NCBI RefSeq assembly: GCF_037622515.1 | Contig: NZ_JBBJCN010000004.1 | Location: 124,001 to 188,000 of the forward strand | Length of the DNA stretch: 64,000 nt | Direction: 5' to 3' | From: Paradesertivirga superstes | GTDB taxonomy: Bacteria; Bacteroidota; Bacteroidia; Sphingobacteriales; Sphingobacteriaceae | Shown here: one piece after another, positions 45,104 through 55,500 of the stretch | How positions within the stretch are numbered: the stretch's first letter is position 1 | Layout of the letters: each line of letters opens with the position of its first letter | Translations under genes and position numbers: made by a program | The notes under the pieces: model-generated | What the model was told of the DNA's origin: nothing | Database searches by the model: none | What the model saw: the letters and a program-made list of their open reading frames with translations, nothing else

Positions 45104-46542
45104 TTCTTTAGGATTAGTTGTTTGAAATCTATTATTGCATTTAACTTTATTATATTACTGGAGCTTAAATACATTAGAAAATAAAATACACCGGCTATTA
45201 TTAGCCTGGTAAAATCAGGCAATTGAAATCTTAGAAAAAGGTATCGGTCAAGGAAATAACAAAGAGCACCGATTATACAGGACAAAAAGATTACCGGAAA
45301 AATATCTGCAAGTTGTTCTTTAAATGTATAGCCGATGATTTTACCGCTATAGAACGAATTAATAAAATATCCCAGGACGCTGAAAATTAATTGAAAATAT
45401 AGTAGTCCATAAATTCCGAATGGAATTGCTATTACTATACCTATTACACTAATGATTTTTTTTACTACCTCTAATTTTAAAAACAGGTCGCTCCTGCCTT
45501 TTACTTTAAGAATATTAAGGTTATATGCATGCAAGGGATACATAATACCTGCAAAACATAGTATCTGAAAATAAGGAACTGCAGGTAACCACTTTTCTGT
45601 TAATAAAAACCTGAATAAGGGCTCGGCAATCACACCTAAGAATATTAATGCCGGAGCGTTCCAGAACAGAACCTGCTGCAATATTTTTTTGTAGATGCCT
45701 TTTAATTTCTTATCGTCATTCGATATTGACGCGAACATCGGGTAAGTAACTTTATTTAATGCAGCAGAGATGTTACTAATGGATAACTGACTAATGCTAT
45801 TGGCTCGTGAATAATAACCTAGCAGAGTAGCAGAATAAAACTTACCTATAATGATGATATATATGTTTTGGTAAATGGTGTCTAACAATCCCGACAAGGT
45901 CATTTTGTATCCAAAAAAGAAATGTTTCTTAAAACTTTCTTTATCAAACACCCAGTCGGGCCGCCAACCAGAATAGGTCCAATGCATTAAGGTTGATAGA
46001 AGAGAATTAAGTAAACTCATCCAAACCAGGCTCCAAACGCCATAACCCATTTTTGCTAATATAATCCCTAAAAGACCGCCACCTAAAACCGATGGTATTA
46101 TGATGATAGTCTGTGCTTTAAAATCCATTTCCTTTGAAAGGCGAGTATTTTGGATAGTAAAGAAAGCGTTCAAAATGAGTGTTAAGCCATAGACTCTGAT
46201 AATGTTGGTTAAGATCTCCTGTTTATAAAATAATGAAAGATAGGGAGCAAGCAAAAACAGGATAAAATAGAGAAAAACACTTCCAATAAGGTTAAAAAAA
46301 AATATTGTGGAGTAATCTCTCTGATTTGCATCGTTGGTTCGAATCAGCGATGATGTTAATCCGCTATCCATCAAAGAATTTCCAATGGAAATGAATACAG
46401 CAAACATTGCTATTATCCCAAACTCGGCCGGATCTAATATTCTGGCAAGAACTATGGTTATACAGAAACTAAGCAACTTGGCACTAAACTGCTCTGTAAA
46501 TGACCATAAAATACCCGATATCGTTTTCTCTCTTAAACTCAT
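45100..46542 (-). CDS. Polysaccharide flippase (Wzx, MOP superfamily)
   Basis: 480 residues with about 12-14 transmembrane segments. The opening is MSLREKTISGILWSFTEQFSAKLLSFCITIVLARIL, then DPAEFGIIAMFAVFISIGNSLMDSGLTSSLI, the pattern of lipopolysaccharide biosynthesis/Wzx proteins such as WzxC or AmsL. It flips undecaprenyl-linked repeat units across the inner membrane. It is the first gene after UpxY (113-base gap) and overlaps the downstream aminotransferase by ATGA. Together with Wzy, Wzc and Wza it defines a Wzx/Wzy-dependent export pathway. Confidence 0.92.
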   Translation of the reverse strand: MSLREKTISGILWSFTEQFSAKLLSFCITIVLARILDPAEFGIIAMFAVFISIGNSLMDSGLTSSLIRTNDANQRDYSTIFFFNLIGSVFLYFILFLLAPYLSLFYKQEILTNIIRVYGLTLILNAFFTIQNTRLSKEMDFKAQTIIIIPSVLGGGLLGIILAKMGYGVWSLVWMSLLNSLLSTLMHWTYSGWRPDWVFDKESFKKHFFFGYKMTLSGLLDTIYQNIYIIIIGKFYSATLLGYYSRANSISQLSISNISAALNKVTYPMFASISNDDKKLKGIYKKILQQVLFWNAPALIFLGVIAEPLFRFLLTEKWLPAVPYFQILCFAGIMYPLHAYNLNILKVKGRSDLFLKLEVVKKIISVIGIVIAIPFGIYGLLYFQLIFSVLGYFINSFYSGKIIGYTFKEQLADIFPVIFLSCIIGALCYFLDRYLFLRFQLPDFTRLIIAGVFYFLMYLSSSNIIKLNAIIDFKQLILKK

Positions 46543-46655
46543 AGCGAAGCCATTGCAGCCTATGCATTTATATAAATTGCATTTTTTAGGTTTTCAGATT
46601 TCTCAGGGATACCGAATCTTGGGGCCTTTAAAGATTGCTTTTCATTTTATCAGCA

Positions 46656-47213
46656 TTAATTTATTAAAACCAGGTTAGCCGCTTCTACCCTGCTTACTAA
46701 AGCGCATTCAAGATTATCGAGAATCATCAAGACGCTTTTTCCCTGCACCTTAATTACTTTACCTTGATGGTTAGTAAACATGCCGTTTTTTATGCTCACC
46801 CGATCGCCTATAGAGATCGTTTTTAAATCGACAACCTCTAAATCCGGACAATAAATCAGCGCGTTTTTAATCTTATCTATCTCAGATTCTCTGATTTTAG
46901 CGGGCTTTCCCATATAATAGATAAAGTTTAGAACCCCCAGGGTTTGTCTCACTTTAAATTCTTCTTTGCTGTTTATTTTGACAAATACATAAGAACAGAA
47001 TAAAGGCAGTTCCACAATTTTCTTCCGGTCGGCCCATTGATTTTCAACTTTACGTACCGGACAAAAACTTTCTATTCCCTGAGCCTGTAACAGGAGATCA
47101 ACTTTCTTCTCCCAACGCGGACGGGTGTAAATTACCAGCCAAATCCTTTCAGTAAGAGATTTATACGCTGATTTTAATTCTGAAAATGGGCTATTGTGTA
47201 GAGGATTGTTCAT
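46656..47213 (-). CDS. UpxY family transcription antiterminator, copy 1
   Basis: 185 residues, a NusG paralogue. The NGN domain begins RIWLVIYTRPRWEKKVDLLLQ, then GIESFCPVRKVENQWADRKKI, ELPLFCSYVFVKI and FIYYMGKPAKIRESEID. A KOW-like segment (SIGDRVSIKNGMFTNHQGKVIKVQG) completes it. UpxY proteins in Bacteroides bind elongating RNA polymerase and let it read through polysaccharide operons that would otherwise terminate early. It lies just downstream of a conserved structured leader and just upstream of the biosynthetic genes. From about residue 28 it is nearly identical to the second copy at 62213-62767. Confidence 0.93.
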   Translation of the reverse strand: MNNPLHNSPFSELKSAYKSLTERIWLVIYTRPRWEKKVDLLLQAQGIESFCPVRKVENQWADRKKIVELPLFCSYVFVKINSKEEFKVRQTLGVLNFIYYMGKPAKIRESEIDKIKNALIYCPDLEVVDLKTISIGDRVSIKNGMFTNHQGKVIKVQGKSVLMILDNLECALVSRVEAANLVLIN

Positions 47214-47487
47214 TTTTACAGGCTTTAGATATCAATTGTGCAGGTGTGTAAAAAGCACAGGGCTTCGCCATCTCAGTTACATGAGTGTTTTTGTACTTTA
47301 ATTTTTTTGCACTCAGATCATTGTAGATTCAATGAAAGAGTTTTTTGATGTAAGCCGGATAGAGCTTCGCTATCTCACTTACATGATTAATTGTTTTTTT
47401 GGTAGTTTAAACTACCTGGCAATGGGGATTTAAAAAGCAGATAGTAGATTAAATAAATGTTTAAATCTTTAAGTTTGTATTATTCAG
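47214..47487 (-). promoter_or_regulatory. Structured UpxY leader, copy 1
   Basis: Non-coding stretch between the wzc-like and upxY genes that is conserved in layout with 62768-63098. Read on the minus strand it has a perfect palindrome GGTAGTTTAAACTACC (47401-47416), then GTAAGTGAGATAGCGAAGC (inside 47363-47386) forming a hairpin closed by ATGTAAG/CTTACAT with an inner GATAG/CTATC stem. A CATTG-CAATG hairpin follows, then a variant motif GTAACTGAGATGGCGAAGC (inside 47261-47285). The two motifs are about 100 bases apart. A likely site for UpxY loading or conditional termination; function is inference. Confidence 0.6.
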
Positions 47488-49743
47488 TTAATTGTACGCA
47501 TATCTGCCATAGGCATAAGCATCACTATTATCTTCTTTTGCATCGTTAAAAACAACCATTGGATTTTTCAACTTCTCATTTTCATAGATATCCTGCAAAA
47601 TTCGGAGTTGAAATTTATTGGTATAATTATAGCGTACCAGATAAATACTGGAGTCGGTATATTTAGCCAGACTGAATGCGTCTGCTACCTGCCCCACTGG
47701 TGAAGTGTCTACAATTATATAATCAAATTTCTCTCTTAATTCCTCAAACAATACACCGATTCTGTCGCTCATAAGGAGTTCTGCCGGATTATCCGGGAAA
47801 GTACCGCATCCAATCACCGATAGGTTCGGCGAAAGTTCTGAAGGGGAGATAATATTATCTAAAGTGACATCCTCAAAATTTAAAAAATCTGTAATCCCAA
47901 GTTCGGATTTGACTTTTATACTCTGAAGCAAATCAGGTTTCCGTAAGTCAAACTCCAATAAAACAACCTTTTTATCTGTTAATGACAATGTTAGGCCTAA
48001 GTTTACACTGAAGAAAGTTTTACCTTCACCTTTGATACTGGAGGTTATAAGAAGAACCTGGTTTTGCTCTCTGGAATTGATATAATTTAAATTGCTGCGG
48101 ATATACCGGAAAAGTTCTGAAATAGTAGTACGGCTTCCTTTTTGAACGACCACAGAGCCAAGCTTACCTTTGTTACTTAATTCGCCCAACACTTTAGCTC
48201 CGGTAATGAATTCAACTTCCGATGCGTCCTGAACCTTTGTATTAAATTTATCGCGACAGTAGATTATACCGGCCGGCAAAATTACTCCTAATAAAAACGA
48301 ACATAAATATATTAAATCACCCTTAGGCTGTTCAGGAACTGTATTATATGCAGGCTTATCTATAACCTGCGATGTAGGAATTGTGGCGGTTAATGAAAGT
48401 GCTGTCTCTTCCCTTTTTTGTAATAAGTAATGGTACAGGCTGATCTTAACATCCTGTTCACGGTTTCTCTCCAATAAACCTCTTTCTATAGACGGAACAT
48501 CTCTGATTCTGGACTCAGACTGAGCATACTTCGAGCGTGAATTATTTCTTTCGATCACTAATCTATTTTTAATATTCTTCAGGTTTTCCTGAAGACTCAA
48601 CCTAATACTTCCTAGCTGTTCATTTATATTAACAACAAGAGGATTATCAGCATTATTCGTACTCAGTAATCTTTGTTTTTCCAATTGCAAGGAGTTATAT
48701 CTTTCGGTTAATGCTTCCAGAGTTGCATCTTTTAACCCTAAAGTACTTGGAACCAGCCCAGAATTCCTGCCAGGTTGCCTTAAATAGGTTTCTAAAGATG
48801 TAATAATGCTTAACTGCATTTCTGAGCCGGCTAACTGCTGATTATATATTTGAGAATTATCCAGGTTCATCTGAGCATTCGACATAATATCTGTCACCTG
48901 ATTTTGCTGTTTGTAATTTTCCACGTCCTGTTCTACAGCTGAAAGATCCCTGGTAAGATATTTTAAGCGATTATCTATGAAGCTTATCGTATTTCTGGCT
49001 ATAGTGTTCTTATTCATTACATTCTCATAATTATAAGTCTCTATTAATTTGCTTAGAATATCTATACCACGTTGCGGAACTTCATCAATCATGCTTATTA
49101 TGATAGTATTTGCATCTTTAATGATGGGAACAACAGTGAGTCTGGCAAGGCTAAAGGCTTCAGCCATCTGAACGAGGTTCTTAAATTTTATGGATATCGG
49201 TTTGTAGTTTTTTGCAAATGCTGGTCCTTTAATTACCCGGATGGTATAATCTGGATTTTGAATTACCTGATTGAAATGATATACCCTGCCTTTATCGCCT
49301 TCTTTGATAACGAATATGTTCTCATCTAAAATCTGAAGAGTATATTTCTTAATATAGGCGTTATTAGTAAGCCTGTAAACAATAACTCTTACCGGTAAAG
49401 TTTCACCATAAAGTTCAGCCCTGGTTAACCAATTGTTTTTTGAATAACTTGTTTCCAGTGATAATTCTTTTAAAACTTTATATATTAAATCCCTGGAACG
49501 CAAAACCTCCATTTCATTGTCTACAGTTTTTGTGGTTTTAAACATTTGAAGGTCACTAAAAGCCGTTCCTTTCAACATGCCCTCTCCTTTTGCATCATCC
49601 TGGATCAAAAGAGTGCTGCTGATTCTGTACTTAGATGGAGTATAACGCACATATAGAATTGCTACAGTTAAGCAAAAGACAATAGACACCAGGAATATCT
49701 TCCAGTGTTTGAGGTATTTTTCTAATTCTTTCAGAGTTTTCAT
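47488..49743 (-). CDS. Polysaccharide chain-length/tyrosine autokinase (Wzc-like)
   Basis: 751-residue inner-membrane co-polymerase and BY-kinase. An N-terminal TM helix (about 16-34) is followed by a large periplasmic Wzz domain with coiled coil, then a second TM near residue 500 (LIYLCSFLLGVILPAGIIY). The cytoplasmic kinase has Walker A SIKGEGKTFFSVNLG, Walker A' VVLLEFDLRKPD and Walker B FDYIIVDTSPVG. The tail ends DAYAYGRYAYN, a short tyrosine cluster for autophosphorylation. It controls polymer length and export with the Wza-like lipoprotein 50 bases upstream. The second export unit of this window lacks such a gene between wza and upxY. Confidence 0.95.
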   Translation of the reverse strand: MKTLKELEKYLKHWKIFLVSIVFCLTVAILYVRYTPSKYRISSTLLIQDDAKGEGMLKGTAFSDLQMFKTTKTVDNEMEVLRSRDLIYKVLKELSLETSYSKNNWLTRAELYGETLPVRVIVYRLTNNAYIKKYTLQILDENIFVIKEGDKGRVYHFNQVIQNPDYTIRVIKGPAFAKNYKPISIKFKNLVQMAEAFSLARLTVVPIIKDANTIIISMIDEVPQRGIDILSKLIETYNYENVMNKNTIARNTISFIDNRLKYLTRDLSAVEQDVENYKQQNQVTDIMSNAQMNLDNSQIYNQQLAGSEMQLSIITSLETYLRQPGRNSGLVPSTLGLKDATLEALTERYNSLQLEKQRLLSTNNADNPLVVNINEQLGSIRLSLQENLKNIKNRLVIERNNSRSKYAQSESRIRDVPSIERGLLERNREQDVKISLYHYLLQKREETALSLTATIPTSQVIDKPAYNTVPEQPKGDLIYLCSFLLGVILPAGIIYCRDKFNTKVQDASEVEFITGAKVLGELSNKGKLGSVVVQKGSRTTISELFRYIRSNLNYINSREQNQVLLITSSIKGEGKTFFSVNLGLTLSLTDKKVVLLEFDLRKPDLLQSIKVKSELGITDFLNFEDVTLDNIISPSELSPNLSVIGCGTFPDNPAELLMSDRIGVLFEELREKFDYIIVDTSPVGQVADAFSLAKYTDSSIYLVRYNYTNKFQLRILQDIYENEKLKNPMVVFNDAKEDNSDAYAYGRYAYN

Positions 49744-49793
49744 TTAGTGTAGAATTAAATGATTATCGATTTTTAGCGCCTGATTAGTAAAAG

Positions 49794-50564
49794 CTATCTG
49801 CTAATTAAGGTAGTCGCAAGAACTGCCAAAGCAGATATGGTTGCTACTACCAAAGGCATTAATCTGTTGTTTGGATTATACTCCAAAACTTTAGATTTAT
49901 CCGGTTCCACATACACCACATCGTTTTGTTTAAGGTAAAAATAGGGTGATTGAAAAATCTCCTGTTTGTTTAAATTCATTCTGACCATCGTACGCTTACC
50001 ATCAACTTTCCTTATAACTAATACATTTTCCCTTTTTCCATATGGCGTCATATCACCTGCCATACCAAGAGCCTGAAGGAGATCGACTTTTTCATTTGAT
50101 ACTGTAAAGGTTTCAGGTTTATTAACTTCCCCGATTACTGTGATTCTGAAGTTCAGAAACTGCACAGTGACTATGGAACTCTTCACATATTTTTCAAGTT
50201 TAAGAGCAATCATATCCTGAGCTTGTTCAATGGTTAAACCCTTTAGGTTAGTAATACCAATTACTGGAAAATTAATCTCTCCCCTGGTATTTACCCGGTA
50301 GCCTTCTTTTTCATAGGTTTCATTATTTGCGGGGTTACTTGAGTTGAAGGCAAACAACATATTGGATTCTTTACTGGGCGTATTAATAGTAATATTAAGC
50401 AGATCACTTTCTTGAATTTTAGGCTCAATATCATTTAGAATTATAGACTTCTCATCTGATTTTTCCGACAAGTCACTAAAGTAAACCAGATTTCTTCTTG
50501 GAGAGCAGGCATTTAAGGCAATCACACATACAGCACAGAAATACAACAGGTAGAAATTTTTCAT
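49794..50564 (-). CDS. Polysaccharide export lipoprotein (Wza-like), copy 1
   Basis: 256 residues with a lipoprotein signal ending at ALNAC. The polysaccharide export (PES) domain is visible as QESDLLNITINTPSKESNMLF, then a SLBB-type beta-grasp part with ITVIGEVNKPETFTVSNEKVDLLQALGMAGDMTPYGKRENVLVIRK. A hydrophobic C-terminal segment (MPLVVATISALAVLATTLI) should span or enter the outer membrane. It forms the outer-membrane exit channel. First gene of the polysaccharide locus, with a conserved promoter region upstream. Very similar to the copy at 63099-63866. Confidence 0.93.
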   Translation of the reverse strand: MKNFYLLYFCAVCVIALNACSPRRNLVYFSDLSEKSDEKSIILNDIEPKIQESDLLNITINTPSKESNMLFAFNSSNPANNETYEKEGYRVNTRGEINFPVIGITNLKGLTIEQAQDMIALKLEKYVKSSIVTVQFLNFRITVIGEVNKPETFTVSNEKVDLLQALGMAGDMTPYGKRENVLVIRKVDGKRTMVRMNLNKQEIFQSPYFYLKQNDVVYVEPDKSKVLEYNPNNRLMPLVVATISALAVLATTLISR

Positions 50565-50598
50565 GACTTTTTAATTAAATAGTTATGAATTGTATAAT

Positions 50599-50649
50599 CA
50601 AATTTACACAGTATTTGAAATGAAAAAACGATTTCCGGAGGTTGTTACA
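50599..50649 (-). promoter_or_regulatory. Conserved promoter and upstream box of wza copy 1
   Basis: On the minus strand TAAATTTG (50599-50606) is a perfect -7 match, about 35 bases before the wza start. About 23 bases farther upstream lies GTAACAACCTCCGGAAATC (complement within 50629-50649). Both elements recur with the same spacing before wza copy 2, exactly 13300 bases away. The -33 element is weak, which is compatible with activator control. Confidence 0.6.
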
Positions 50650-50663
50650 GCGATTGTAAAATA

Positions 50664-50867
50664 TTCACATTTAAATACACATAAGGCCACAAAGCAGTTC
50701 ACAAAAGGGCTAAGAAGCGGGTTACAGTGTGAAAATTTACACTATTAAACAAAAAATTATTAAAATATTTTTTTTTTGATTATATAATCAGGGATGGAAT
50801 AGGAGTCTAATTTTTTCACATATAAAAATCAGACAGGGACAGAAATTCACAACAATATAAAATGTGA
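50664..50867. promoter_or_regulatory. TTCACA/TGTGAA box cluster upstream of wza copy 1
   Basis: TTCACA at 50664, 50698, 50815 and 50846 and TGTGAA at 50728, the last inside the 18-base near-palindrome AGTGTGAAAATTTACACT (50726-50743). A related TGTGA lies at 50863. The density is far above what AT-rich sequence would give by chance. Probable operators for a dimeric regulator. Confidence 0.5.
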
Positions 50868-50969
50868 TTTCTTCAAAAAAACCAGACCCTTTTAATTAGG
50901 AGAAAGGATAATTTACCTGCAACTATTGTATTAGCTCACAGCATCGGACGTGAGACTTAGGGCCAGATG

Positions 50970-51320
50970 TTATGATGGATCGATGTTATGAATCAAGAAA
51001 TTATTATGTTGTTCAAGCAGAGTGATATATTTATTTCTCCAGTAAGTGACCAATTCTAATTCATTTACTTCAGTTCCAGTATTCCCATTTATTTGAGTAT
51101 TTACTCGTGGCGATGAATCAAACAAATCAGGGAACTCCGCTGAAAAATCATGATTTAATACAGTTCCGATTTTATAAACTATATCCCTGCTCAGCCGTTC
51201 CTGATTGAACCAGTTATAGACAGATCGCCTGCTAACATTAAGTTTTCTGGAAAGTTCGCTAATACTGATGTGATTGCGTCGAATAACTTGTTCTAGAATT
51301 TCACCTTTTTGCATAACCAT
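50970..51320 (-). CDS. Small HTH regulator, paralogue C
   Basis: 116 residues. HTH domain EQVIRRNHISISELSRKLNVSRRSVYNWFNQERLS, then DIVYKIGTVLNHDFSAEFP, and the C-terminal helix YWRNKYITLLEQHNNFL. The order and motifs match the two genes at 18696-19537, though the sequence is more diverged. It is located between the two export-type units, directly upstream of the first wza control region. It may regulate one or both units; this is inferred from position only. Monocistronic in appearance. Confidence 0.72.
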   Translation of the reverse strand: MVMQKGEILEQVIRRNHISISELSRKLNVSRRSVYNWFNQERLSRDIVYKIGTVLNHDFSAEFPDLFDSSPRVNTQINGNTGTEVNELELVTYWRNKYITLLEQHNNFLIHNIDPS

Positions 51321-51485
51321 TAATTTAGATTGTTATAAAATATTTAGTATACACGTCAAAAAAATTTCAATTGCGAATTTTATGTAGAAATCATCCAATA
51401 AATTTTTTTTTATTGAATAGCAGGAAGAGATTGTAATTGTATAATTCTTCACGGAATTGCAGAGAGGTAAAACATGATCTCATAC

Positions 51486-51512
51486 TTATTAATCCCGGAT
51501 CAAGATTAATAA
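51486..51512 (-). terminator. Weak hairpin after the PorP/SprF gene
   Basis: TTATTAATC pairs perfectly with GATTAATAA (9 bp) about 40 bases after the stop codon. There is no clear T tail, so termination is uncertain. Confidence 0.3.
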
Positions 51513-51548
51513 ATCTCATGGCTGCTATCACGATTTTGTGTGAACTCC

Positions 51549-52478
51549 TTATTCTTTTGGCTTTAATAAGGGTATTTTAAGGTTTACTTCAAAAATGCCT
51601 TTTGTATCATGTGTTAAGGCTGACATTTCCTTTGTATATATGAACTGAAAGTATACGCTGGTCATATAATTCATTCCAAGACTAAAGGAGGCGCTTTTAG
51701 TGCTATGGTACATGCACATCATATTAAGGTTATTAGCGAACATTACGCTGGATCCCAGATCCCACATATTGGCAGCTCCCTTTACTCCCCTATAGCAAAA
51801 TTTTGGTTCCAGAGCAACTTCGTTCCTATCTACACCGCTTTTAAACATATAAGATATAGCTGAATAAAAAGTAGGGCGGTCTATGTTCCCAATGTTATAA
51901 TCTTTCTTGAAATAGGTCTTCAGATTAGGTAAAGATCCTTGTATGGTTAATCTTTCATTGGTATAGGCGATGCCAAAATCACCATCTATAGTCATCTCAC
52001 GCAGGTTAAACTGTTCAACAGCTACATCATTCTGATCTCCGATTATATCCTCTTTATTGATATACTCATGCATAAAACCGAGTGACCATCCAAAATGTAA
52101 TTCATCTCCTTTAATATTAAGGGGTAAATGGTAGGCGTATGTAGCCATCGTTCTGGTTCCTTTGATAAGTCCAGCTTTGTCGTTATAAATACTCAGTCCT
52201 AATCCAACCTTTTTAACCCGGTAATCTCCTGTCAGGGTTTGTGTTACCGGCGCTCCCGGGATTCCGTTCCACTGGTTTCTGTAGCTCAGATTAATATTTA
52301 AGTTATCATCCATTCCGGCAAGTGCCGGATTACCCAAATATTGATTTTGATAATATTGGGATACTAAAGGATTAATCTGGGCAGAAATACTGCTTACACC
52401 AATGAATAAAATGATAAACAAAAGAACTATCAGCGCTCTGTTTAAGAAACTACATGAGTAATTAATACCTGTTTTCAT
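51549..52478 (-). CDS. PorP/SprF family type IX secretion membrane protein
   Basis: 309 residues with a signal peptide ending about ISAQ. The family signature follows: INPLVSQYYQNQYLGNPALAGMDDNLNINLSYRNQWNGIPGAP. The rest shows alternating beta strands typical of an outer-membrane barrel. In Flavobacterium, SprF pairs with the giant adhesin SprB and is needed for secretion and surface attachment of T9SS type B substrates. Here it lies 47 bases downstream of the 3118-residue adhesin gene on the same strand, the same adhesin-then-SprF order. It is therefore the probable dedicated partner of that adhesin. Confidence 0.93.
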   Translation of the reverse strand: MKTGINYSCSFLNRALIVLLFIILFIGVSSISAQINPLVSQYYQNQYLGNPALAGMDDNLNINLSYRNQWNGIPGAPVTQTLTGDYRVKKVGLGLSIYNDKAGLIKGTRTMATYAYHLPLNIKGDELHFGWSLGFMHEYINKEDIIGDQNDVAVEQFNLREMTIDGDFGIAYTNERLTIQGSLPNLKTYFKKDYNIGNIDRPTFYSAISYMFKSGVDRNEVALEPKFCYRGVKGAANMWDLGSSVMFANNLNMMCMYHSTKSASFSLGMNYMTSVYFQFIYTKEMSALTHDTKGIFEVNLKIPLLKPKE

Positions 52479-52525
52479 GACTGATTTTTTTAAAGTTTAA
52501 AAACTATTGTAATGTTAAATATGCC

Positions 52526-55500
52526 TTACCTGATTTTTTCTCTGACTATAGATACAAAGCCTTTTACTTTGTCGAAGCCAGATCCCAGAGTTATGATATA
52601 ATAGTATGTTCCTTCTGTTAAGGCATCACCGTTGGATGTTCCGTCCCAATCATTGAGATACCCCTTTTTGGTGTAAACCAACCTTTCTGCCCGGTCGAAT
52701 ACCCTTACCTCATTGTCAGGATATAAGTCAATATTCTTTACTACCCATATATCATTTACACCATCTCCATTAGGAGAAAGAATATTATTAGGTATAAATT
52801 TGAAATCCTCCCGTGCCTCAATCGTGATTTTTTGTTCAAAAGGACATCCGTTCGCATTGGCGCCGCTGACGATATAAGTGGTTGTTTGTTTCGGACGAAC
52901 GGTTAACGTTGCCGTATTCTGGCCACTGATAACACCTGAAGCATCTGCCCACACATAATTAACTCCTCCTGATGCGGTTAAATTAATCCAATCACCTTTC
53001 GATATGGAAGCTCCCTTGTCACTTGTGATCTGCGGGTTGGGTGATTTATAGGTGGTTAATTTAAATTTCTGTATGAGCTCATCCATGCCGCCATTAGCTT
53101 TACCCCCGTTGTCTGCAACCTTAATGGTTAAGTTTGCTATACCGTTAGCATCGGGTTTTAACTGGTAGGTTAATTTGGCTGTCCCATCCTGACCGTTTTT
53201 GATGTTCAGCTGATCAAAAAGGTTGTTATCTGAACTTACAGATAAAGTATAGGTCTGATTAGCTTCAGGACCAGCTGTTATGCCGCTTAAAGAAACAGTT
53301 TGCAGCTCGGAGTTGGTACATATAACCTGGTCTGCTATGGCATTGATCGTCGGTACCTCATTCACATCGTTCACTGTAATGGTAAAGATCTGTTCCAGGC
53401 TCATACTACTATTATCAGTAGATTGAATTCGGATCGAATAGGAGTTTTTTCTTTCGAAATCAAATGACTGAGTTGTTAACAGCTGCTTACCCGTAATCAT
53501 GAAAGACTCATTATCAGTATTGCCATCACCATTTACTAAGGAATAGTTGAAGCTTGCGTTTCCATATGCTCCTGTGGTGTTTAGTAATCCCACCAGGGTG
53601 CCGCTAACCTTATTCTCATCAATAATTGAATTAGCTAAAGTCAACTCTCCTGGCGTGATGGTCAATGTACCGTCTACATAGTTGATTGAATAGTTTCCCG
53701 AAGAGGCACCACTTACCTTCACCGGATATGAACCAGTCACTGAACCGGTACGTGCAGTAGTTGTAATGGCTGGCTGAGTCAAAAGACTAACAGGGGTATC
53801 GCCATTTACAAAGCCGTTATAATTGGCTGTAAGTATTGGATTGATTGCATTGTATGCTTTCGTTTGGTTATTTGCTGTGATGGTTAATGAAGCCTTTTCC
53901 ACAGTTAATACCGCTCCGGGGTTGCTTACAGTATAGTTGCGCAGTTTATTGTCAGGATCTACCAGTGAAGCAACAATCAGATAGGTTCCTACAGGGGCAG
54001 TTGCCGATGAACCGGTGCTGGTATAGGTGGCGGTAAGGTTATCCCCGTTCTGGATACCACTGAAGGTTCCGGTAAAGGCGCTGAATACAGAACCATAGGT
54101 TTTCCTCTGATTATCGGCAGCCAGGCGTAGGTCAAGACTTGCTTTATTGACCGTTAATACCGCTCCATTATTTACTACAGTATAATTACCCAGTTTATTG
54201 TCAGGATCTATCAGGGTGGCCACAATCGGATAGTTTCCGGCATTGGCTGTTGCTGCCGAGCCGATACTGGTATAGGTTGCGGTAAGGTTATCCCCGTTCC
54301 GGATACCACTAAAGGTTCCGGTAAAAGCAGTGAATGCTGAACCGTAAGGTTTGCCTTGATTATCGGTGCTTAGAACTAAGGATACAGGATTGACGGTTAA
54401 AAGTCCGTCAACATAGCTGATGTTATAGTTGGGTGATGAAGCGCCGCCGACAGTTATCGGATGAGTCCCAACTGGAAAACCCGAAGTTGCAGTCGTGCTA
54501 ACAACCGGCTGAGTGGTCAGGCTATTAAAGGTGTCGCCGTTAACAAAACCACTATAACTGGCCGTTAAAACCGGATTATCTGCCCCGTAAGATTTACTTT
54601 GATTATTAGCAGTAATTACCAGGGTTCCTTTGCCAATAGTAAGATTTTCACTGGTAAAGTTCAGCATATAATTACTGTTTAAAGCCAGTGTATTTTGATT
54701 AATGGCATATGTCCCCACGTTCTCACCAGTTGTACGGCTCAAGGCTCCGCTGAAGGAATCGCCTGAAACAAGAGGACTGGAAGTATAGGTTAATGCAGGA
54801 TCAGCATCGCCATAAGTTTTGGTTTTTGCTTCAGCTGTTACGTTGATGGTTTTAGTGCCGATTATCAGGTTCGCACCAGTATAGCTCAGTACATAATTGC
54901 TGTTTAAAGCCAGTGTATTTTGATTAATGGCATAAGTTCCTACATTTTCCCCTGCTGTGCGGCTTAGGGACCCGTTGAAGGAATCCGTTCCAACCAATCC
55001 GCTGAAAGTATAGGTTAATGCAGGATCAGCATCGCCATAAGTTTTGGTTTTTGCTTCAGCTGTTACGTTGATGGTTTTGGTGCCGATGGACAGATTTGCA
55101 GCGATATAGTTCAATATATAGTTACTGCTTAAAGCCAGCGAGTTTTGATTAATGGCATAAGTTCCTACATTTTCCCCTGCTGTGCGGCTTAGGGACCCGC
55201 TGAAGGAATCCGTTCCAACCAATCCGCTGAAAGTATAAGTTAACGCAGGATCGGCATCGCCATAAGTTTTAGTCTTTGCTTCTGCTGTTACAGTAATGGT
55301 TTTGGTGTCGATGGTCAGATTTGCAGCAGTATAATTCAGGATATAGTTACCACTTAATGCCAAATTATTTTGATTAATGGCATAAGTTCCCACATTCTCA
55401 CCTGGTGTGCGGCTTAGGGACCCGGTGAATGAATCTGTTCCAACCAATGCTCCGGATGCAATGGTATAGGTTAACGCAGGATCGGCATCGCCATAAGTTT

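Larger units (their letters stand above)
50565..50969. other. Control region upstream of wza copy 1
   Basis: 405 bases between the HTH gene and wza, with no gene. It holds the promoter, a conserved GATTTCCGGAGGTTGTTAC box and an unusual density of TTCACA/TGTGAA boxes, each listed separately. Confidence 0.6.
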
